Shown: positions 52,231 to 61,635 of the stretch, piece after piece
How positions within the stretch are numbered: the first letter of the stretch is position 1
Layout of the letters: each line of letters opens with the position of its first letter
Source: Aeromicrobium sp. Sec7.5
GTDB lineage: Bacteria; Actinomycetota; Actinomycetes; Propionibacteriales; Nocardioidaceae
Length of the DNA stretch: 64,000 nt
Assembly (NCBI RefSeq): GCF_036867135.1
Contig: NZ_JBAJIJ010000001.1
Span: forward strand, 2,232,001-2,296,000
Reading direction: 5' to 3'
Notes under the pieces: model-generated
The model's input: the letters and a program-made list of their open reading frames with translations, nothing else
Databases searched by the model: none
Told to the model about the DNA's origin: nothing
Position numbers and translations under genes: made by a program

Positions 52231-53139
52231 GTGGTGACCACCGACCGTGACGCGCTCGTCCCCGTGACGACGCAGGGCCCGACGACGCTGGGCCCGACGA
52301 CGCTGGGCCCGGTGCCGTTGACGCTCGTCGGAGGTCGTCCGCCGCTTCCGGAGTACCTCCGGCAGGTCTGGGCACGCCGATCCTTCATCTACGCGCTCGC
52401 CCGGTTCCGGATCGAGGCCGAGAACCAGCAGAACCGTCTCGGCATGGCCTGGGTCGTGCTCAAGCCGCTGCTCAACGCCGGCCTCTACGGCACGATCTTC
52501 GGCGTCCTGCTCGCGAGCGGGCGGCCACCCCACTTCGTCGAGTTCCTCGTGATCGGGGTGTTCCTGTTCGAGTTCTTCGCGACCTCGTTCACGAGCGGGG
52601 CGAAGTCCATCACGACCAACACCGCCCTGGTCCAGAGCCTGGCCTTCCCCCGGATGGCGCTGCCGATCGCCGTGGTGCTGCAGCGGCTGCTGCAGTTCGT
52701 GCCGATGCTGGCGATCATGCTCGCGGTGGTCGCCGCGTTCGGGCATCCCGTGAGCGCGACCTGGCTTCTGCTCGTGCCCCTCACCGGGCTGTTCTTCCTG
52801 TTCAACACGGGCCTGGCGCTCGTCGCCGCCCGGCTCACGGTGCACGTGCGCGACCTCAGCAACCTGCTGCCCTTCGTCACGCGCCTCACCTTCTACATGA
52901 CCGGCATCTTCTTCAGCATCGAGCAACGCTTCGCCGACGACCCCCTGGTGCTCCGGATCGCGTCCTTCGTCCCCCTGCACGAGTTCCTCACGCTGGCGCG
53001 CGGGATCCTGCTCGACGACCCGGCCTTCGAGGCACCCCCGGAGTTCTGGCTGTACGCCAGCGCGTGGTCGGTCGCGGTCCTCGTGGTGGGCGTGCTCTTC
53101 TTCTGGGCCGCGGAGGAGCGCTATGGCCGCACCGACTGA
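52231..53139 (+). CDS. Wzm-type polysaccharide ABC transporter permease
   Basis: A 302-residue permease with six membrane helices and the ABC-2 layout (RSFIYALARFRIEAENQQNR, LGMAWVVLKPLLNAGLYGTI F, then AKSITTNTALVQSLAFPRMA LP). Such permeases export lipid-linked O-antigen, teichoic acid or galactan; the M. tuberculosis counterpart is Rv3783. The N-terminus has a short repeat TTLGPTTLGP encoded by a tandem DNA repeat. TAGCGT at 52217-52222 may be the -10. It overlaps the ATPase gene by 17 bases. Confidence 0.88.
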   Translation: MVTTDRDALVPVTTQGPTTLGPTTLGPVPLTLVGGRPPLPEYLRQVWARRSFIYALARFRIEAENQQNRLGMAWVVLKPLLNAGLYGTIFGVLLASGRPPHFVEFLVIGVFLFEFFATSFTSGAKSITTNTALVQSLAFPRMALPIAVVLQRLLQFVPMLAIMLAVVAAFGHPVSATWLLLVPLTGLFFLFNTGLALVAARLTVHVRDLSNLLPFVTRLTFYMTGIFFSIEQRFADDPLVLRIASFVPLHEFLTLARGILLDDPAFEAPPEFWLYASAWSVAVLVVGVLFFWAAEERYGRTD

Positions 53140-53875
53140 GACCGGGCGCCGGCCCGTCGTGGTGGTCGACGACCTGCACGTGGAGTACCGGGTCCTCGCC
53201 ACGGGCAAACGGGCCTCGTCCCGTGACTCCCGCGGCGGCCTGCTGCACCGCGGGCGCAGCACCCGCACCGTCCACGCGCTGCGGGGCGTCGACCTCACGA
53301 TCCACGAGGGCGACAGCGTCGGCGTGATCGGCGCCAACGGCTCGGGCAAGTCGACGCTCATGCGCGCGATCGTGGGCCTCACGCCGGCGACCCGGGGCAC
53401 GGTGAGCGCCGCCGGTCGGCCCAGCATGCTGGGGGTCGGCGCAGCCCTCGTCAAGGAGCTCTCCGGGTCGCGCAACATCATCCTGGGCGGGCTGGCGCTC
53501 GGCTTCTCCCGCGAGGACATCGAGGCCCGCCACGACGACATCGTCGCCTTCGCGGGCCTGGAGGAGTTCATCGACCTGCCGATGCGCACGTACTCCTCCG
53601 GCATGACCGCACGGCTCAAGTTCGCCCTGGCGACCGCCCGCGACCACGACATCCTGATCGTCGACGAGGCACTCGCCGTGGGCGACAAGGCGTTCCGCAC
53701 GAAGAGCGAGCGCCGCATCCGGGAGATCCGTGACGACGCCGGCACGGTGTTCCTCGTGAGCCACTCGATGAAGTCGATCCGCGACACCTGCAGCCGCACG
53801 GTGTGGATCGAGCGCGGCCGGGTCGTCATGGACGGCCCGACCGACGAGGTCGTCGACGCGTACGAGGCGACGTAG
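53123..53875 (+). CDS. Wzt-type polysaccharide ABC transporter ATP-binding protein
   Basis: A 250-residue ATPase. Walker A is GVIGANGSGKSTLMRAI, the signature is TYSSGMTARLKFALA (the YSSGM form of polysaccharide exporters), Walker B is HDILIVDEALAVGDK and the switch histidine is in VSHSMKSI. An insert before Walker A (ASSRDSRGGLLHRGRS) is longer than in most relatives. It pairs with the Wzm-type permease upstream. There is no C-terminal carbohydrate-binding domain, as in Rv3781-type exporters. Confidence 0.9.
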   Translation: MAAPTETGRRPVVVVDDLHVEYRVLATGKRASSRDSRGGLLHRGRSTRTVHALRGVDLTIHEGDSVGVIGANGSGKSTLMRAIVGLTPATRGTVSAAGRPSMLGVGAALVKELSGSRNIILGGLALGFSREDIEARHDDIVAFAGLEEFIDLPMRTYSSGMTARLKFALATARDHDILIVDEALAVGDKAFRTKSERRIREIRDDAGTVFLVSHSMKSIRDTCSRTVWIERGRVVMDGPTDEVVDAYEAT

Positions 53876-54172
53876 GGGCCAGGGTCCCCGACGGCTGTGA
53901 GTGGTGCCGAACAGGCGGCCACGGACAACGGCGCCGGCGGGCCGCGCCTCCGCCCCGGACCGGGTGACAGTTGGACCGACGGTGAGGCATTCAGGTCGTT
54001 GTGCCGACCGCGATGCATCGTCCTCGGTCCGCGGCGGTGGGCCGCAGCCCCGGGGCACCTCGTCCCGTGGTCCATGCCGCTCGTCCGGCACCATGGCCGG
54101 CGGTCAGGTGACGGATGGTTTCGAGGCTCGCGCCGCAGGCGGCACTCACACCTCAACCGGCGGTGGATTCGC
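53876..54172. other. Gap between convergent genes without a recognisable gene
   Basis: 297 bp between the Wzt-type ATPase and the LCP gene. Open frames run through it on both strands, but their translations are arginine- and proline-rich and resemble nothing. There is no strong terminator; CCGGC and GCCGG around 54090-54110 form only a 5-bp stem. Possibly the remnant of a lost gene. Confidence 0.5.
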
Positions 54173-55636
54173 TCAGCAGGTCTCGGCGAGGTTGGCGGTG
54201 TCGTTGGCGAGGGTCGGGTCGGCCGCCGCCTCCTCCGCGGAGCGCTCCGGCTGCGGGAGCACCGCGGTGACGGTCTCGAAGGCCGACGGCGGCGCGTCCT
54301 GGCCCTCCGCGATCGTGATCGCGTCGTTCACGAGCTGGCGGACGACGTCGAAGTCGGGGTCGGTCGTGTCGATGGCCGGCGGCACGATCGAGACGGTCGA
54401 GATCGGGTTCTTGCGGGCCTCCAGGGCCAGCCCGGCGAACTGGTCCAGCTCGGACGCCGGGATGTCGGTCGACAGCAGCGACGCGCTGCTCTCGGCGATG
54501 TCCTGCACGTTGAGCAGGACCTTCTGGGGGCTCAGCTGCGACAGCATCGCGTTCATGACGCACTTCTGGCGACCCATGCGCGCGAAGTCGTTGTCGGCCT
54601 TGCGGCTGCGCGCGTACCAGAGCGCCTCCTCACCGCTGAGCTCCTGCTCGCCGACCTCGATCCATCCGCGGGTCCGCTCGTTGATGCCACTCTTGGGGGT
54701 GCGCTGCTTGACGTCGACCGTGACGCCGCCGACCGCGTCGATCAGCCGGGAGAAGCCCTCCATGTTGATCGAGGCGTGGTAGCTGATCGTGAGTCCGGTG
54801 ATCTCCTGCACCGCCTGGGTCGTGGCCAGCAGGCCCGGGTCGGCGGTGTCGCCGAAGAGCTCGGCGTGGTCGTTGGCCCACGTGCTGATGCCGTTGAGGT
54901 AGTAGCCCTCGTCCTCGTCCTCGCTGATGAATCCGTCGGGGAACTGGTCGTGCATCACGGTGCCGTCCGGGAAGGGCACTCGCTGCAGGTTGCGCGGCAG
55001 GCTCACGATGACGGTCCGCCCGGTCTCGGCGTCCACGCTCGCGACGTTGATCGAGTCGGGACGCATGCCGTCGCGGTCGGAGCCGGAGTCACCGCCCAGC
55101 AGCAGGATGTTGTACCGGCCGTCCGTGGCGTCACTGACCTCCTCGGACGCGAAGACCGTGCCGATCAGGTGGTTCTGGGCGGCCAGCACGTTGGCGGCGA
55201 AGAGCAACGACCCGGCCACGACGAAGCACAGGACCCCGTTGACCGCCGTGACCGCGAGGCGACGACGCTGCGGCAGGCGCAGCGGCATGCCGAGGCGCCA
55301 CGCGTCGAGCAGCAGCACGACCCAGGCGATCGCGACGGCCGTGAGGATCCATCGGCCCAGGAACAGGATGCGCTGGTCGAGGACCAGGCTCAGGAACAGC
55401 GACCGCGACAGGAGCGCGACCAGCAGACCGAGCGCGGCCACCGCGACGAGGCTCAGCCAGACCCGCAGCGCGACGCGTCCGACCCGCCGGTCACCCGCCG
55501 CGATCTGGGCCGAACCGGGCACCACGACGGTCATGACGAGGAGTACGAGGGCCCGGCGGAACTGCACGCGCGCCGACGCGTCGGCGGCGGTGCGCGGGGG
55601 CGCGACGGATCTCGCGCTCGAGCGATCGTCAGGCAT
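54173..55636 (-). CDS. LytR-CpsA-Psr (LCP) family ligase with several N-terminal helices
   Basis: A 487-residue membrane protein. About four helices lie within residues 25-160; the LCP domain follows (RYNILLLGGDSGSDRDGMRP, VSLPRNLQRVPFPDG, LIDAVGGVTVDVKQRTPKSG and YARSRKADNDFARMGRQKCV), with the arginines and aspartates that bind the pyrophosphate-lipid substrate. LCP enzymes attach wall polymers such as teichoic acid or arabinogalactan to peptidoglycan. The start is ATG 55636 with GTGAGGAC upstream. It is divergent from a second LCP gene and next to a Wzm/Wzt exporter, giving a consistent wall-glycan locus. Confidence 0.9.
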   Translation of the reverse strand: MPDDRSSARSVAPPRTAADASARVQFRRALVLLVMTVVVPGSAQIAAGDRRVGRVALRVWLSLVAVAALGLLVALLSRSLFLSLVLDQRILFLGRWILTAVAIAWVVLLLDAWRLGMPLRLPQRRRLAVTAVNGVLCFVVAGSLLFAANVLAAQNHLIGTVFASEEVSDATDGRYNILLLGGDSGSDRDGMRPDSINVASVDAETGRTVIVSLPRNLQRVPFPDGTVMHDQFPDGFISEDEDEGYYLNGISTWANDHAELFGDTADPGLLATTQAVQEITGLTISYHASINMEGFSRLIDAVGGVTVDVKQRTPKSGINERTRGWIEVGEQELSGEEALWYARSRKADNDFARMGRQKCVMNAMLSQLSPQKVLLNVQDIAESSASLLSTDIPASELDQFAGLALEARKNPISTVSIVPPAIDTTDPDFDVVRQLVNDAITIAEGQDAPPSAFETVTAVLPQPERSAEEAAADPTLANDTANLAETC

Positions 55637-55786
55637 GTCGTCCTCACGGGGGAAGGTGCTGAGCGCGACCAGTGGACCACAGAAGTCTCGACCTCGACTT
55701 GAGGGCACGCCGGGGTGTGGCGCACTTTTTCGCGACGCCAGGGGTGACGGATCGCTGACGTCCCTGCCTCGGCTAGCGGACGGCGC

Positions 55787-55792
55787 TACCGT
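55787..55792 (+). promoter_or_regulatory. -10 element TACCGT, leaderless start of second LCP gene
   Basis: TACCGT is six bases before ATG 55799. Confidence 0.6.
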
Positions 55793-55798
55793 TCTGGC

Positions 55799-56920
55799 AT
55801 GCCGCAACAGCCGAGCGACGGGTACGACTGGCTCTACGACGGGAAGCCGTCCACCGCACCTCGCCGTGACGCGCCCGCACCGCCGTCGCAGCTGCCGCCG
55901 CCGAACCTTCCACCACCGGGCCGTCGGGCTCCCGCGCCGCCGGCCGGGGGGCGCCCGCGCTCGACGCGTCGCTGGTGGATCCGGATCCCGCTGCTGCTGC
56001 TCGTGCTGTGGCTCGTCTTCCTCGTGGCCACCCCGTTCTGGGCCCTGCGCACCACGTCACGCGTCGACGTGGCCCCGGGCGGCGAGCGTCCCGGTGACCA
56101 GCCGGGGACGACCTACCTCGTCGTGGGCTCGGACAGTCGCGCCGGACTCACGCCCGAGGAGCAGGCCCAGCTCGCCACCGGCGGCGACGAGGGGGGCAAC
56201 GGCCGCACCGACACGATCATGATCCTGCACGTCGGTGACGGGCCCGCCCTGCTGCTGTCGGTGCCGCGCGACTCGCTCGTGGACGTCCCGGGCTACGGCA
56301 CCACCAAGATCAACGCCGCCTACTCCTACGGCGGCCCCTCGCTGCTGACCCAGACCGTCGAGCAGAGCACCGGGCTGCGGATCGACGGGTATCTCGAGAT
56401 CGGCTTCGGTGGCCTGGTCAAGGTCGTCGACGCTGTCGGCGGGGTCGAGATCTGCCCCGCCGAGGCCATCACGGACCCCGACGCGGGTCTCGACGTCGCC
56501 GCGGGCTGCCAGGAGGCCGACGGAGCCACCGCGCTCGGCTACGCGCGCTCGCGGCACTCCTACGCGACGCAGGACATCCAGCGGGTGCAGGCGCAGCGCG
56601 AGGTCATGGGCAGCCTCGCCGGTGAGATCAAGAGCCCGTCGAGCGTCCTGAACCCCTTCCGCTACGTCGCGATCAACAAGGGCGGAGCCGCCTCCCTGAC
56701 GATCGGCGAGGACGTCAGCACCTTCGACCTGGTGCGCTTCGCCCGCGGCCTCTCGTCGGCCATGAGCGGCGACGGCCTGAACTGCACCGTGCCGCTGCGC
56801 GACTTCTCCGTGCGGTGGGACGCCGAGCGCGCCGGGCAGATGTTCGAGCTCGTCGCGACCGACCGGACCAGCGACATCGGCGACCTGTGCACCGCCGACG
56901 GGCTGCCCGCATCGGGCTGA
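55799..56920 (+). CDS. LytR-CpsA-Psr (LCP) family ligase, single-helix type
   Basis: A 373-residue protein with a proline-rich cytoplasmic tail (about 20-55), one helix (about 60-80, IRIPLLLLVLWLVFLVATPF) and an outer LCP domain: TTYLVVGSDSRAGL, GRTDTIMILHVG, LLLSVPRDSLVDVPGYGTTK INAAYSYGG, VVDAVGGVEICPAEAI and LGYARSRHSYATQDIQRVQA QR. It probably works beside the divergent LCP protein in attaching glycopolymers. The downstream SGNH hydrolase gene starts two bases after its stop. Confidence 0.92.
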   Translation: MPQQPSDGYDWLYDGKPSTAPRRDAPAPPSQLPPPNLPPPGRRAPAPPAGGRPRSTRRWWIRIPLLLLVLWLVFLVATPFWALRTTSRVDVAPGGERPGDQPGTTYLVVGSDSRAGLTPEEQAQLATGGDEGGNGRTDTIMILHVGDGPALLLSVPRDSLVDVPGYGTTKINAAYSYGGPSLLTQTVEQSTGLRIDGYLEIGFGGLVKVVDAVGGVEICPAEAITDPDAGLDVAAGCQEADGATALGYARSRHSYATQDIQRVQAQREVMGSLAGEIKSPSSVLNPFRYVAINKGGAASLTIGEDVSTFDLVRFARGLSSAMSGDGLNCTVPLRDFSVRWDAERAGQMFELVATDRTSDIGDLCTADGLPASG

Positions 56921-56922
56921 CG

Positions 56923-57606
56923 ATGACGCACGACACGAGGGTCAGGCGCCGGTGGTGGCTGCCCGGGGCCCTCGTGCTCGCGGTCGCCCTCGGGCTGGTC
57001 GTCGTGGAGCCCGGCAGCGACGGGGCCCGCGCCGGTGATCAGCGGTCGATGGTCGTCGTGGGCGACTCGATCTCGGCGAGCTACGACGACGAGCCCGGCA
57101 GCCCGCTGCAGGCGTGGTGGAGCCTCGTGGCCCGCGAGCTCGGCTACACGCCGACCGTGCTCGCGGAGGCGGGTTCGGGCTACCAGCGACCGGGCGCCGG
57201 CTGCTCGGGCACCGCGTTCGGCGACCGGCCCGGCGTGTTCGACCAACCGCCACCGGACCTGGTCCTGGTCGAGGGCGGCCGCAACGACTGGGCGCGGTGC
57301 GACGGCACCGACCTGGTCGAGGTCGACCCCGAGGCCGTGCTCGCCGCCGCGGACGAGTTCCTCGGCCGGCTGACGCGCGCCTATCCCGATGCACGCGTCG
57401 TCGTGCTTGCGCCACCCTGGGGACCCCTGCACCAGCAGTACGTCGACGGCGTCACCGACGCGATCGAGACCGCGGCGGAGCGCCACGACTGCGACTTCGT
57501 GCGCATGGACGGCGTCCTGCCCGCCGCGCGCACCACGGATGGCGCCCACCCCGACATTGCCGGCAGCGCGGCCATCGCCGACACCGTCGTGCAGGCGTTG
57601 CGCTAG
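56923..57606 (+). CDS. Membrane-anchored SGNH/GDSL hydrolase
   Basis: A 227-residue protein with one N-terminal helix (about 11-28, WLPGALVLAVALGLVVV) and an SGNH hydrolase fold: the serine is in VVVGDSISASYDDE, block III is VEGGRNDWARC (Asn), and the Asp-His pair is DGAHPDIAG near the C-terminus. Such enzymes deacylate or deacetylate; position after an LCP gene suggests a wall-glycan or lipid substrate. The start ATG 56923 overlaps no gene and lies two bases after the LCP stop. Its end overlaps convergent rdgB by four bases. Confidence 0.88.
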   Translation: MTHDTRVRRRWWLPGALVLAVALGLVVVEPGSDGARAGDQRSMVVVGDSISASYDDEPGSPLQAWWSLVARELGYTPTVLAEAGSGYQRPGAGCSGTAFGDRPGVFDQPPPDLVLVEGGRNDWARCDGTDLVEVDPEAVLAAADEFLGRLTRAYPDARVVVLAPPWGPLHQQYVDGVTDAIETAAERHDCDFVRMDGVLPAARTTDGAHPDIAGSAAIADTVVQALR

Positions 57607-58232
57607 GCCAGAAGCGACGCGACGCGCGGCGCGATCGCGCCCAGCGCGTGACCTCGATGGCTGATCCGGTCCTTCTCGGCCGGCTCCAGCTCCGCGGTGG
57701 AGACGTCGTAGCCCGTCGCCGCGAACAAGGGGTCGTAGCCGAAGCCGCCCCCGCCGAAGGGGGCGTGCAGGATGCGGCCGGGCATCTCGCCGTGCTCCAC
57801 GACCTCGGTGCCGTCCGGCAGGCAGAGCGCGACGGCGCACACGAATCGGGCCGTGCGCCGGACGTCGGGCACGTCCGAGAGCTGGCTCAGCACCAGGTCG
57901 TTGTTGGCCCGGTCCTTGTCCGCACCACTGATGCCGGACCACCGGGCCGACAGCACCCCGGGCATACCGTTGAGGGCGTCGATGCAGAGCCCGGAGTCGT
58001 CCGCCAGGGCGGGCAGACCCGTGACCTCGACGCACGCCCGGGCCTTGATGAGCGCGTTGCCCGCGAACGTCGGGTCGGTCTCCGCAGGTTCGTCGTAGGA
58101 CGCGACGTCGGCGAGCCCGAGCACCGTGAGTCCGGGCACGAGCGGAGCCAGGATGCGCTGCAGCTCGGCCAGCTTCTTGGCGTTGTTCGACGCCAGGACG
58201 ACCCGCGTCCCGCCCGTCGCGTCTTCGCTCAT
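57603..58232 (-). CDS. rdgB: Non-canonical purine NTP pyrophosphatase RdgB/HAM1
   Basis: A 209-residue house-cleaning enzyme that hydrolyses dITP, ITP and [23 protein letters not shown] is the SNNxxKxxE signature, [13 protein letters not shown] the catalytic acidic site, and [14 protein letters not shown] and EKDRISHRG complete the family set. ATG 58232 overlaps the rph stop by four bases. The order murI, MBL, rph, rdgB is that of Rv1338-Rv1341. Confidence 0.94.
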   Translation of the reverse strand: MSEDATGGTRVVLASNNAKKLAELQRILAPLVPGLTVLGLADVASYDEPAETDPTFAGNALIKARACVEVTGLPALADDSGLCIDALNGMPGVLSARWSGISGADKDRANNDLVLSQLSDVPDVRRTARFVCAVALCLPDGTEVVEHGEMPGRILHAPFGGGGFGYDPLFAATGYDVSTAELEPAEKDRISHRGHALGAIAPRVASLLA

Positions 58233-58951
58233 CGAGCGAGGGCGTCCAGCTGCAGGCGCGTGAGCTCGGCACAGCCACCCGTGGCCAGCTCCAGCAGCGC
58301 GTCGAGCTCGGCCTTCACGAACGGGGCGCCCTCTGCCGTGCCCTGGACCTCGACGAAGGCACCCGAGCCCGTCATGACGACGTTCATGTCGGTCTCGGCC
58401 CGGACGTCCTCGACATACGGCAGGTCGAGCATCGGCACGCCGTCGATGATGCCGACGCTGATCGCCGCGACCGACTCGCGCAGCGGGTCGCCCTTCAGCG
58501 CACCCAGCCCGTCCAGGTGCCGCACCGCGTCGGCGAGGGCGATGTACGCGCCGGTGATCGCGGCGGTGCGGGTGCCCCCGTCGGCCTGCAGGACGTCGCA
58601 GTCGATCGTGATGGTGTTCTCGCCGAGCGCCGTCGTGTCGATCGCCGCGCGGAGCGAGCGCCCCACGAGGCGCGAGATCTCGTGCGTGCGACCGCCCACG
58701 CGGCCCTTGACCGACTCGCGCGAGGACCGCTCGTGTGTCGCGGCCGGCAGCATCGCGTACTCGGCCGTGACCCAGCCCTTGCCCTGGCCCTTGAGCCAGC
58801 GCGGCACGCCCTCGACCGCGGAGGCGGCGCACAGGACCCGGGTCTTGCCGAACTCGATCAGGCACGATCCCTGGGCGTGGTCGAGCCAGTTCCGCTGGAT
58901 CGTGATGTCGCGGAGCTGGTCGACGGCGCGGCCGTCCTCTCGAGTCGTCAT
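58229..58951 (-). CDS. rph: Ribonuclease PH
   Basis: A 240-residue phosphorolytic exonuclease trimming tRNA 3' ends. [40 protein letters not shown] and [18 protein letters not shown] are family hallmarks; [12 protein letters not shown] contains the phosphate-site residues. The start is leaderless (TAGGCT six bases before ATG 58951), so it has its own promoter within the MBL-rph-rdgB run. Confidence 0.95.
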   Translation of the reverse strand: MTTREDGRAVDQLRDITIQRNWLDHAQGSCLIEFGKTRVLCAASAVEGVPRWLKGQGKGWVTAEYAMLPAATHERSSRESVKGRVGGRTHEISRLVGRSLRAAIDTTALGENTITIDCDVLQADGGTRTAAITGAYIALADAVRHLDGLGALKGDPLRESVAAISVGIIDGVPMLDLPYVEDVRAETDMNVVMTGSGAFVEVQGTAEGAPFVKAELDALLELATGGCAELTRLQLDALAR

Positions 58952-58957
58952 GGGACG

Positions 58958-58963
58958 AGCCTA
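58958..58963 (-). promoter_or_regulatory. -10 element TAGGCT, leaderless start of rph
   Basis: TAGGCT on the minus strand is six bases before ATG 58951, in the 19-bp gap after the MBL gene. Confidence 0.6.
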
Positions 58964-58970
58964 GGGACTG

Positions 58971-59729
58971 TCAGAAGTCGAACGTGTCACCGGGGCGGAC
59001 CACGGCGTAGGGACCGTCGTAGGCGGCCTTGAGGTCGGACTCGACCTCGTCGGCGTCGGTCCAGGCCGGGATGTGCGTGATGAGCAGCTGGCCCACCTCG
59101 GCGGTCGCGGCACAACGACCGGCCTCGGCCCCCGTGAGGTGCAGGTCGGGCGGGTTGGTGGCCGACTCGACGAACGACGCCTCGCACAGGAACACGTCGG
59201 CTCCCGCAGCGAGCTCGTCGAGCTCGGGCGTGGGGCCGGTGTCGCCGGAGTAGACCAGCACCGAGCCCCCGGCCTCGACGCGGATCGCGTAGGCCCGCAC
59301 GGGGTGCTTGACCTCGACGACGCGGAGCGTGAAGGGTCCGACCTGCTGGACCGGCTCGTCCTCCCACACGGTGAAGTTGAGGGCGTCGAGCGGTGGCTCG
59401 CCCCCCGGTCCGCCGGCGTGCGCCAGGTACTCCTCGGCGCCGCCCGGCGCGATGACCGTGATGCTCTCGTAGGGGCCGTCCGGGTGGTACTTCGCGAGCA
59501 CCACCAGGCTCACCAGGTCGATGCAGTGATCGGGGTGGAGGTGGCTCAGGGCGACGGCGTCGATGCCGCGGGGATCCATGTACCGCTGCAGCTGCCCCAG
59601 GGAGCCGTTGCCCATGTCGAGCAGGATGCGCCAGGTCCGGCCTTCGTGCTCGGCCTCCACCAGATAGCTGCTCGCGGCGGAGTCGGGGCCGGGGTACGAC
59701 CCGGCGCAGCCGACGATCGTGAGCCTCAT
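58971..59729 (-). CDS. MBL-fold metallo-hydrolase (RNase Z / phosphodiesterase-like, Rv1339 type)
   Basis: A 252-residue metallo-beta-lactamase-fold protein. The metal motif is [11 protein letters not shown] (H63, H65, D67, H68), [20 protein letters not shown] holds the later aspartate, and [12 protein letters not shown] the last histidine. The Rv1339 relative acts as an atypical cyclic-nucleotide phosphodiesterase. Its ATG overlaps the murI stop by four bases (ATGA), so the two are co-translated. Confidence 0.92.
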   Translation of the reverse strand: MRLTIVGCAGSYPGPDSAASSYLVEAEHEGRTWRILLDMGNGSLGQLQRYMDPRGIDAVALSHLHPDHCIDLVSLVVLAKYHPDGPYESITVIAPGGAEEYLAHAGGPGGEPPLDALNFTVWEDEPVQQVGPFTLRVVEVKHPVRAYAIRVEAGGSVLVYSGDTGPTPELDELAAGADVFLCEASFVESATNPPDLHLTGAEAGRCAATAEVGQLLITHIPAWTDADEVESDLKAAYDGPYAVVRPGDTFDF

Positions 59730-60547
59730 GCGCCCACCTCCGTCGCCGACGCCAGGGCGAGGCCGTGGACCCGGTCGACCTCCGGACCGAGGAAGCGGCG
59801 ACCCAGCGCCGCGAACTCCTCCGGGTCACCCGTGGTCAAGAAGTGGTGGCGCGGGTCCGGCAGGCCGGGATCGCGGGTCAGACCGTCACGCGCCAGGAGG
59901 CGGTAGACGTCCTTCGCGGTCTCCTCGGCGCTGGAGACCAGCGTGACGGCGTCGCCCATGACGTAGGACAGTACGCCGGTCAGGAGCGGGTAGTGCGTGC
60001 AGCCCAGCACGAGCGTGTCGACCCCCGCGGAGCGGAGTGGTGCGAGGTACTCCTCGGCGACCCGCAGGAGGTCGTCGCCCCCGGTGACGCCCGCCTCCAC
60101 GAACTCCACGAACCGCGGGCAGGCGCGCACGTGGAGGTCGATGCCGGGATTGGCCGCGAAGGCGTCGTCGTACGCGCGGGACGTGGCCGTGGCCGTGGTG
60201 CAGATGACCCCCACCGATCCGTTGCGCGTCGCGTTGACCGCGCGGCGGGTCGCCGGGACGATGACCTCCACGACCGGCACGTCGTAGCGCTCGCGGGCAT
60301 CGCGCAGGACCGCGGCACTCGCGGAGTTGCACGCGATCACCAGGGCCTTGACGCCCTGCTCCACGAGGCGGTCCAGGCACTCGAGCGCGAACTCGCGCAC
60401 CTGCCCGATCGGACGGGGACCGTACGGCTGGCGCGCGGTGTCGGCGACGTAGAGCAGCGGTTCGTGCGGGAGCTGGTCGAGCACCGCGCGCGCCACCGTC
60501 AGACCTCCGAAGCCGGAGTCGAAGATGCCGATCGGTGCGTCCGCCAC
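59726..60547 (-). CDS. murI: Glutamate racemase
   Basis: A 273-residue racemase that makes D-glutamate for peptidoglycan. [16 protein letters not shown] is the N-terminal signature, the two catalytic cysteines are in [12 protein letters not shown] and [11 protein letters not shown], and [11 protein letters not shown] is typical. GTG 60547 is chosen because TAGGGT lies seven bases before it, and homology begins there. Confidence 0.95.
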   Translation of the reverse strand: MADAPIGIFDSGFGGLTVARAVLDQLPHEPLLYVADTARQPYGPRPIGQVREFALECLDRLVEQGVKALVIACNSASAAVLRDARERYDVPVVEVIVPATRRAVNATRNGSVGVICTTATATSRAYDDAFAANPGIDLHVRACPRFVEFVEAGVTGGDDLLRVAEEYLAPLRSAGVDTLVLGCTHYPLLTGVLSYVMGDAVTLVSSAEETAKDVYRLLARDGLTRDPGLPDPRHHFLTTGDPEEFAALGRRFLGPEVDRVHGLALASATEVGA

Positions 60548-60554
60548 AGCCCCG

Positions 60555-60560
60555 ACCCTA
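60555..60560 (-). promoter_or_regulatory. -10 element TAGGGT, leaderless start of murI
   Basis: TAGGGT on the minus strand is seven bases before GTG 60547. murI is therefore probably transcribed separately from the upstream prs-like gene. Confidence 0.55.
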
Positions 60561-60607
60561 GAGCCCCGTCCGACACCGCACCACACGACCCGGGTGGTGC
60601 CGTGGGG

Positions 60608-61585
60608 TCAGAGCGGGAGCTTGGGCTGGGGCGGGGCGTGGGTCGGGTCGACGCCGTCGAACAGGCTCGAGACGGACTCACCGGCGTGGATGCGGGCGAT
60701 GGCTTCGGCGAACAGCGGAGCCACCGACCGGATCCGCAGGGCGGGCCAGTCCGCCGGGGCCGGGACGGTGTCGGTCGTGACCACCTCGCTGATCGTGGGG
60801 TGGTCACGGAGCCGCTCGACGGCATTGCCGGTGAACAGTCCGTGCGTGCAGGCGACCGAGACCTCGGTGACGCCCTCCTTCTCGAGCATCGCGACGAGCT
60901 CGACGATCGAGCCACCCGTGGCGATCTCGTCGTCGAGGACGATGACCTTCTTGTCGCGGACGTCGCCGACGATCGCGTCGATCACGACCTTGTCGTCGGC
61001 CTTGCGCTGCTTGCTGCCGGCCGCGACGGGCAGACCCAGCAGGCGGGCGAACTGCGACGCGGTCTTGGCGTTGCCGAAGTCGGGCGAGACGATCACGGTG
61101 TCGCTCAGGTCGCGCTCGCGGTAGTAGGCCGCGAGCTCGCCGATCGCGGTGAGGTGGTCGAGCGGCATCGCGAAGAAGCCGTGCACCTGGGGCGCGTGCA
61201 GCGTCATCGTGACGACCCGGTCGACCCCCGCGGTGGCGAGCATGTCGGCGACGAGCTTGCCTCCGATCGAGATGCGCGAGGCGTCCTTCTTGTCGGAGCG
61301 CGCGTACGCGTAGTGCGGGATCACGACCGTGACGGAGGCGGCCGACGCACCTCGAGCGGCGTCGACCATGAGGAGCAGCTCCATCAGGTGGTCCTGGGTC
61401 GGCGGCACGAGCGGCTGCACGATGTAGACGTCGCGTCGCCGGCAGTTCGCCAGCAGCTGCACCTGGAGGCAGTCGTTGCTGAACCGCGCCGTCTCGGACG
61501 GGGACAGCGACACCCCGAGATGGCTGCAGATGCTCTCGGCGAGCTCACGATGGGCACTGCCGGAGAACACGACGATCTGGCTCAC
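60608..61585 (-). CDS. prs: Ribose-phosphate pyrophosphokinase, divergent type
   Basis: A 325-residue PRPP synthetase-like enzyme. IVVFSGSAHRELAESI opens the fold; VVIPHYAYARSDKKDASRIS and MTLHAPQVHGFFAMPLDHL match the ATP and catalytic regions. The PRPP loop, normally DDMIDTGGT, reads VIVLDDEIATGGSIVE (D to A), and the DLHA motif begins with T. The strand SPDVGGVVRA is replaced by SPDFGNAKTA. It may still make PRPP, but it looks like a paralogue rather than the main enzyme. The start is leaderless (TAGGCT, seven bases). It lies where a rhomboid gene sits in M. tuberculosis. Confidence 0.8.
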   Translation of the reverse strand: MSQIVVFSGSAHRELAESICSHLGVSLSPSETARFSNDCLQVQLLANCRRRDVYIVQPLVPPTQDHLMELLLMVDAARGASAASVTVVIPHYAYARSDKKDASRISIGGKLVADMLATAGVDRVVTMTLHAPQVHGFFAMPLDHLTAIGELAAYYRERDLSDTVIVSPDFGNAKTASQFARLLGLPVAAGSKQRKADDKVVIDAIVGDVRDKKVIVLDDEIATGGSIVELVAMLEKEGVTEVSVACTHGLFTGNAVERLRDHPTISEVVTTDTVPAPADWPALRIRSVAPLFAEAIARIHAGESVSSLFDGVDPTHAPPQPKLPL

Positions 61586-61592
61586 GCTCGGA

Positions 61593-61598
61593 AGCCTA
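61593..61598 (-). promoter_or_regulatory. -10 element TAGGCT, leaderless start of prs-like gene
   Basis: TAGGCT on the minus strand is seven bases before GTG 61585. Confidence 0.55.
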
Positions 61599-61635
61599 GG
61601 GGAGGTCGGCCCCCACGCCTACTCACGACCGAGAC

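Noticed and set aside
53897..55702. 601-residue plus-strand frame starting in the gap after the Wzt-type gene
   Set aside because: Mostly antisense to the LCP gene; the part inside the gap has no recognisable similarity or composition of a real protein.
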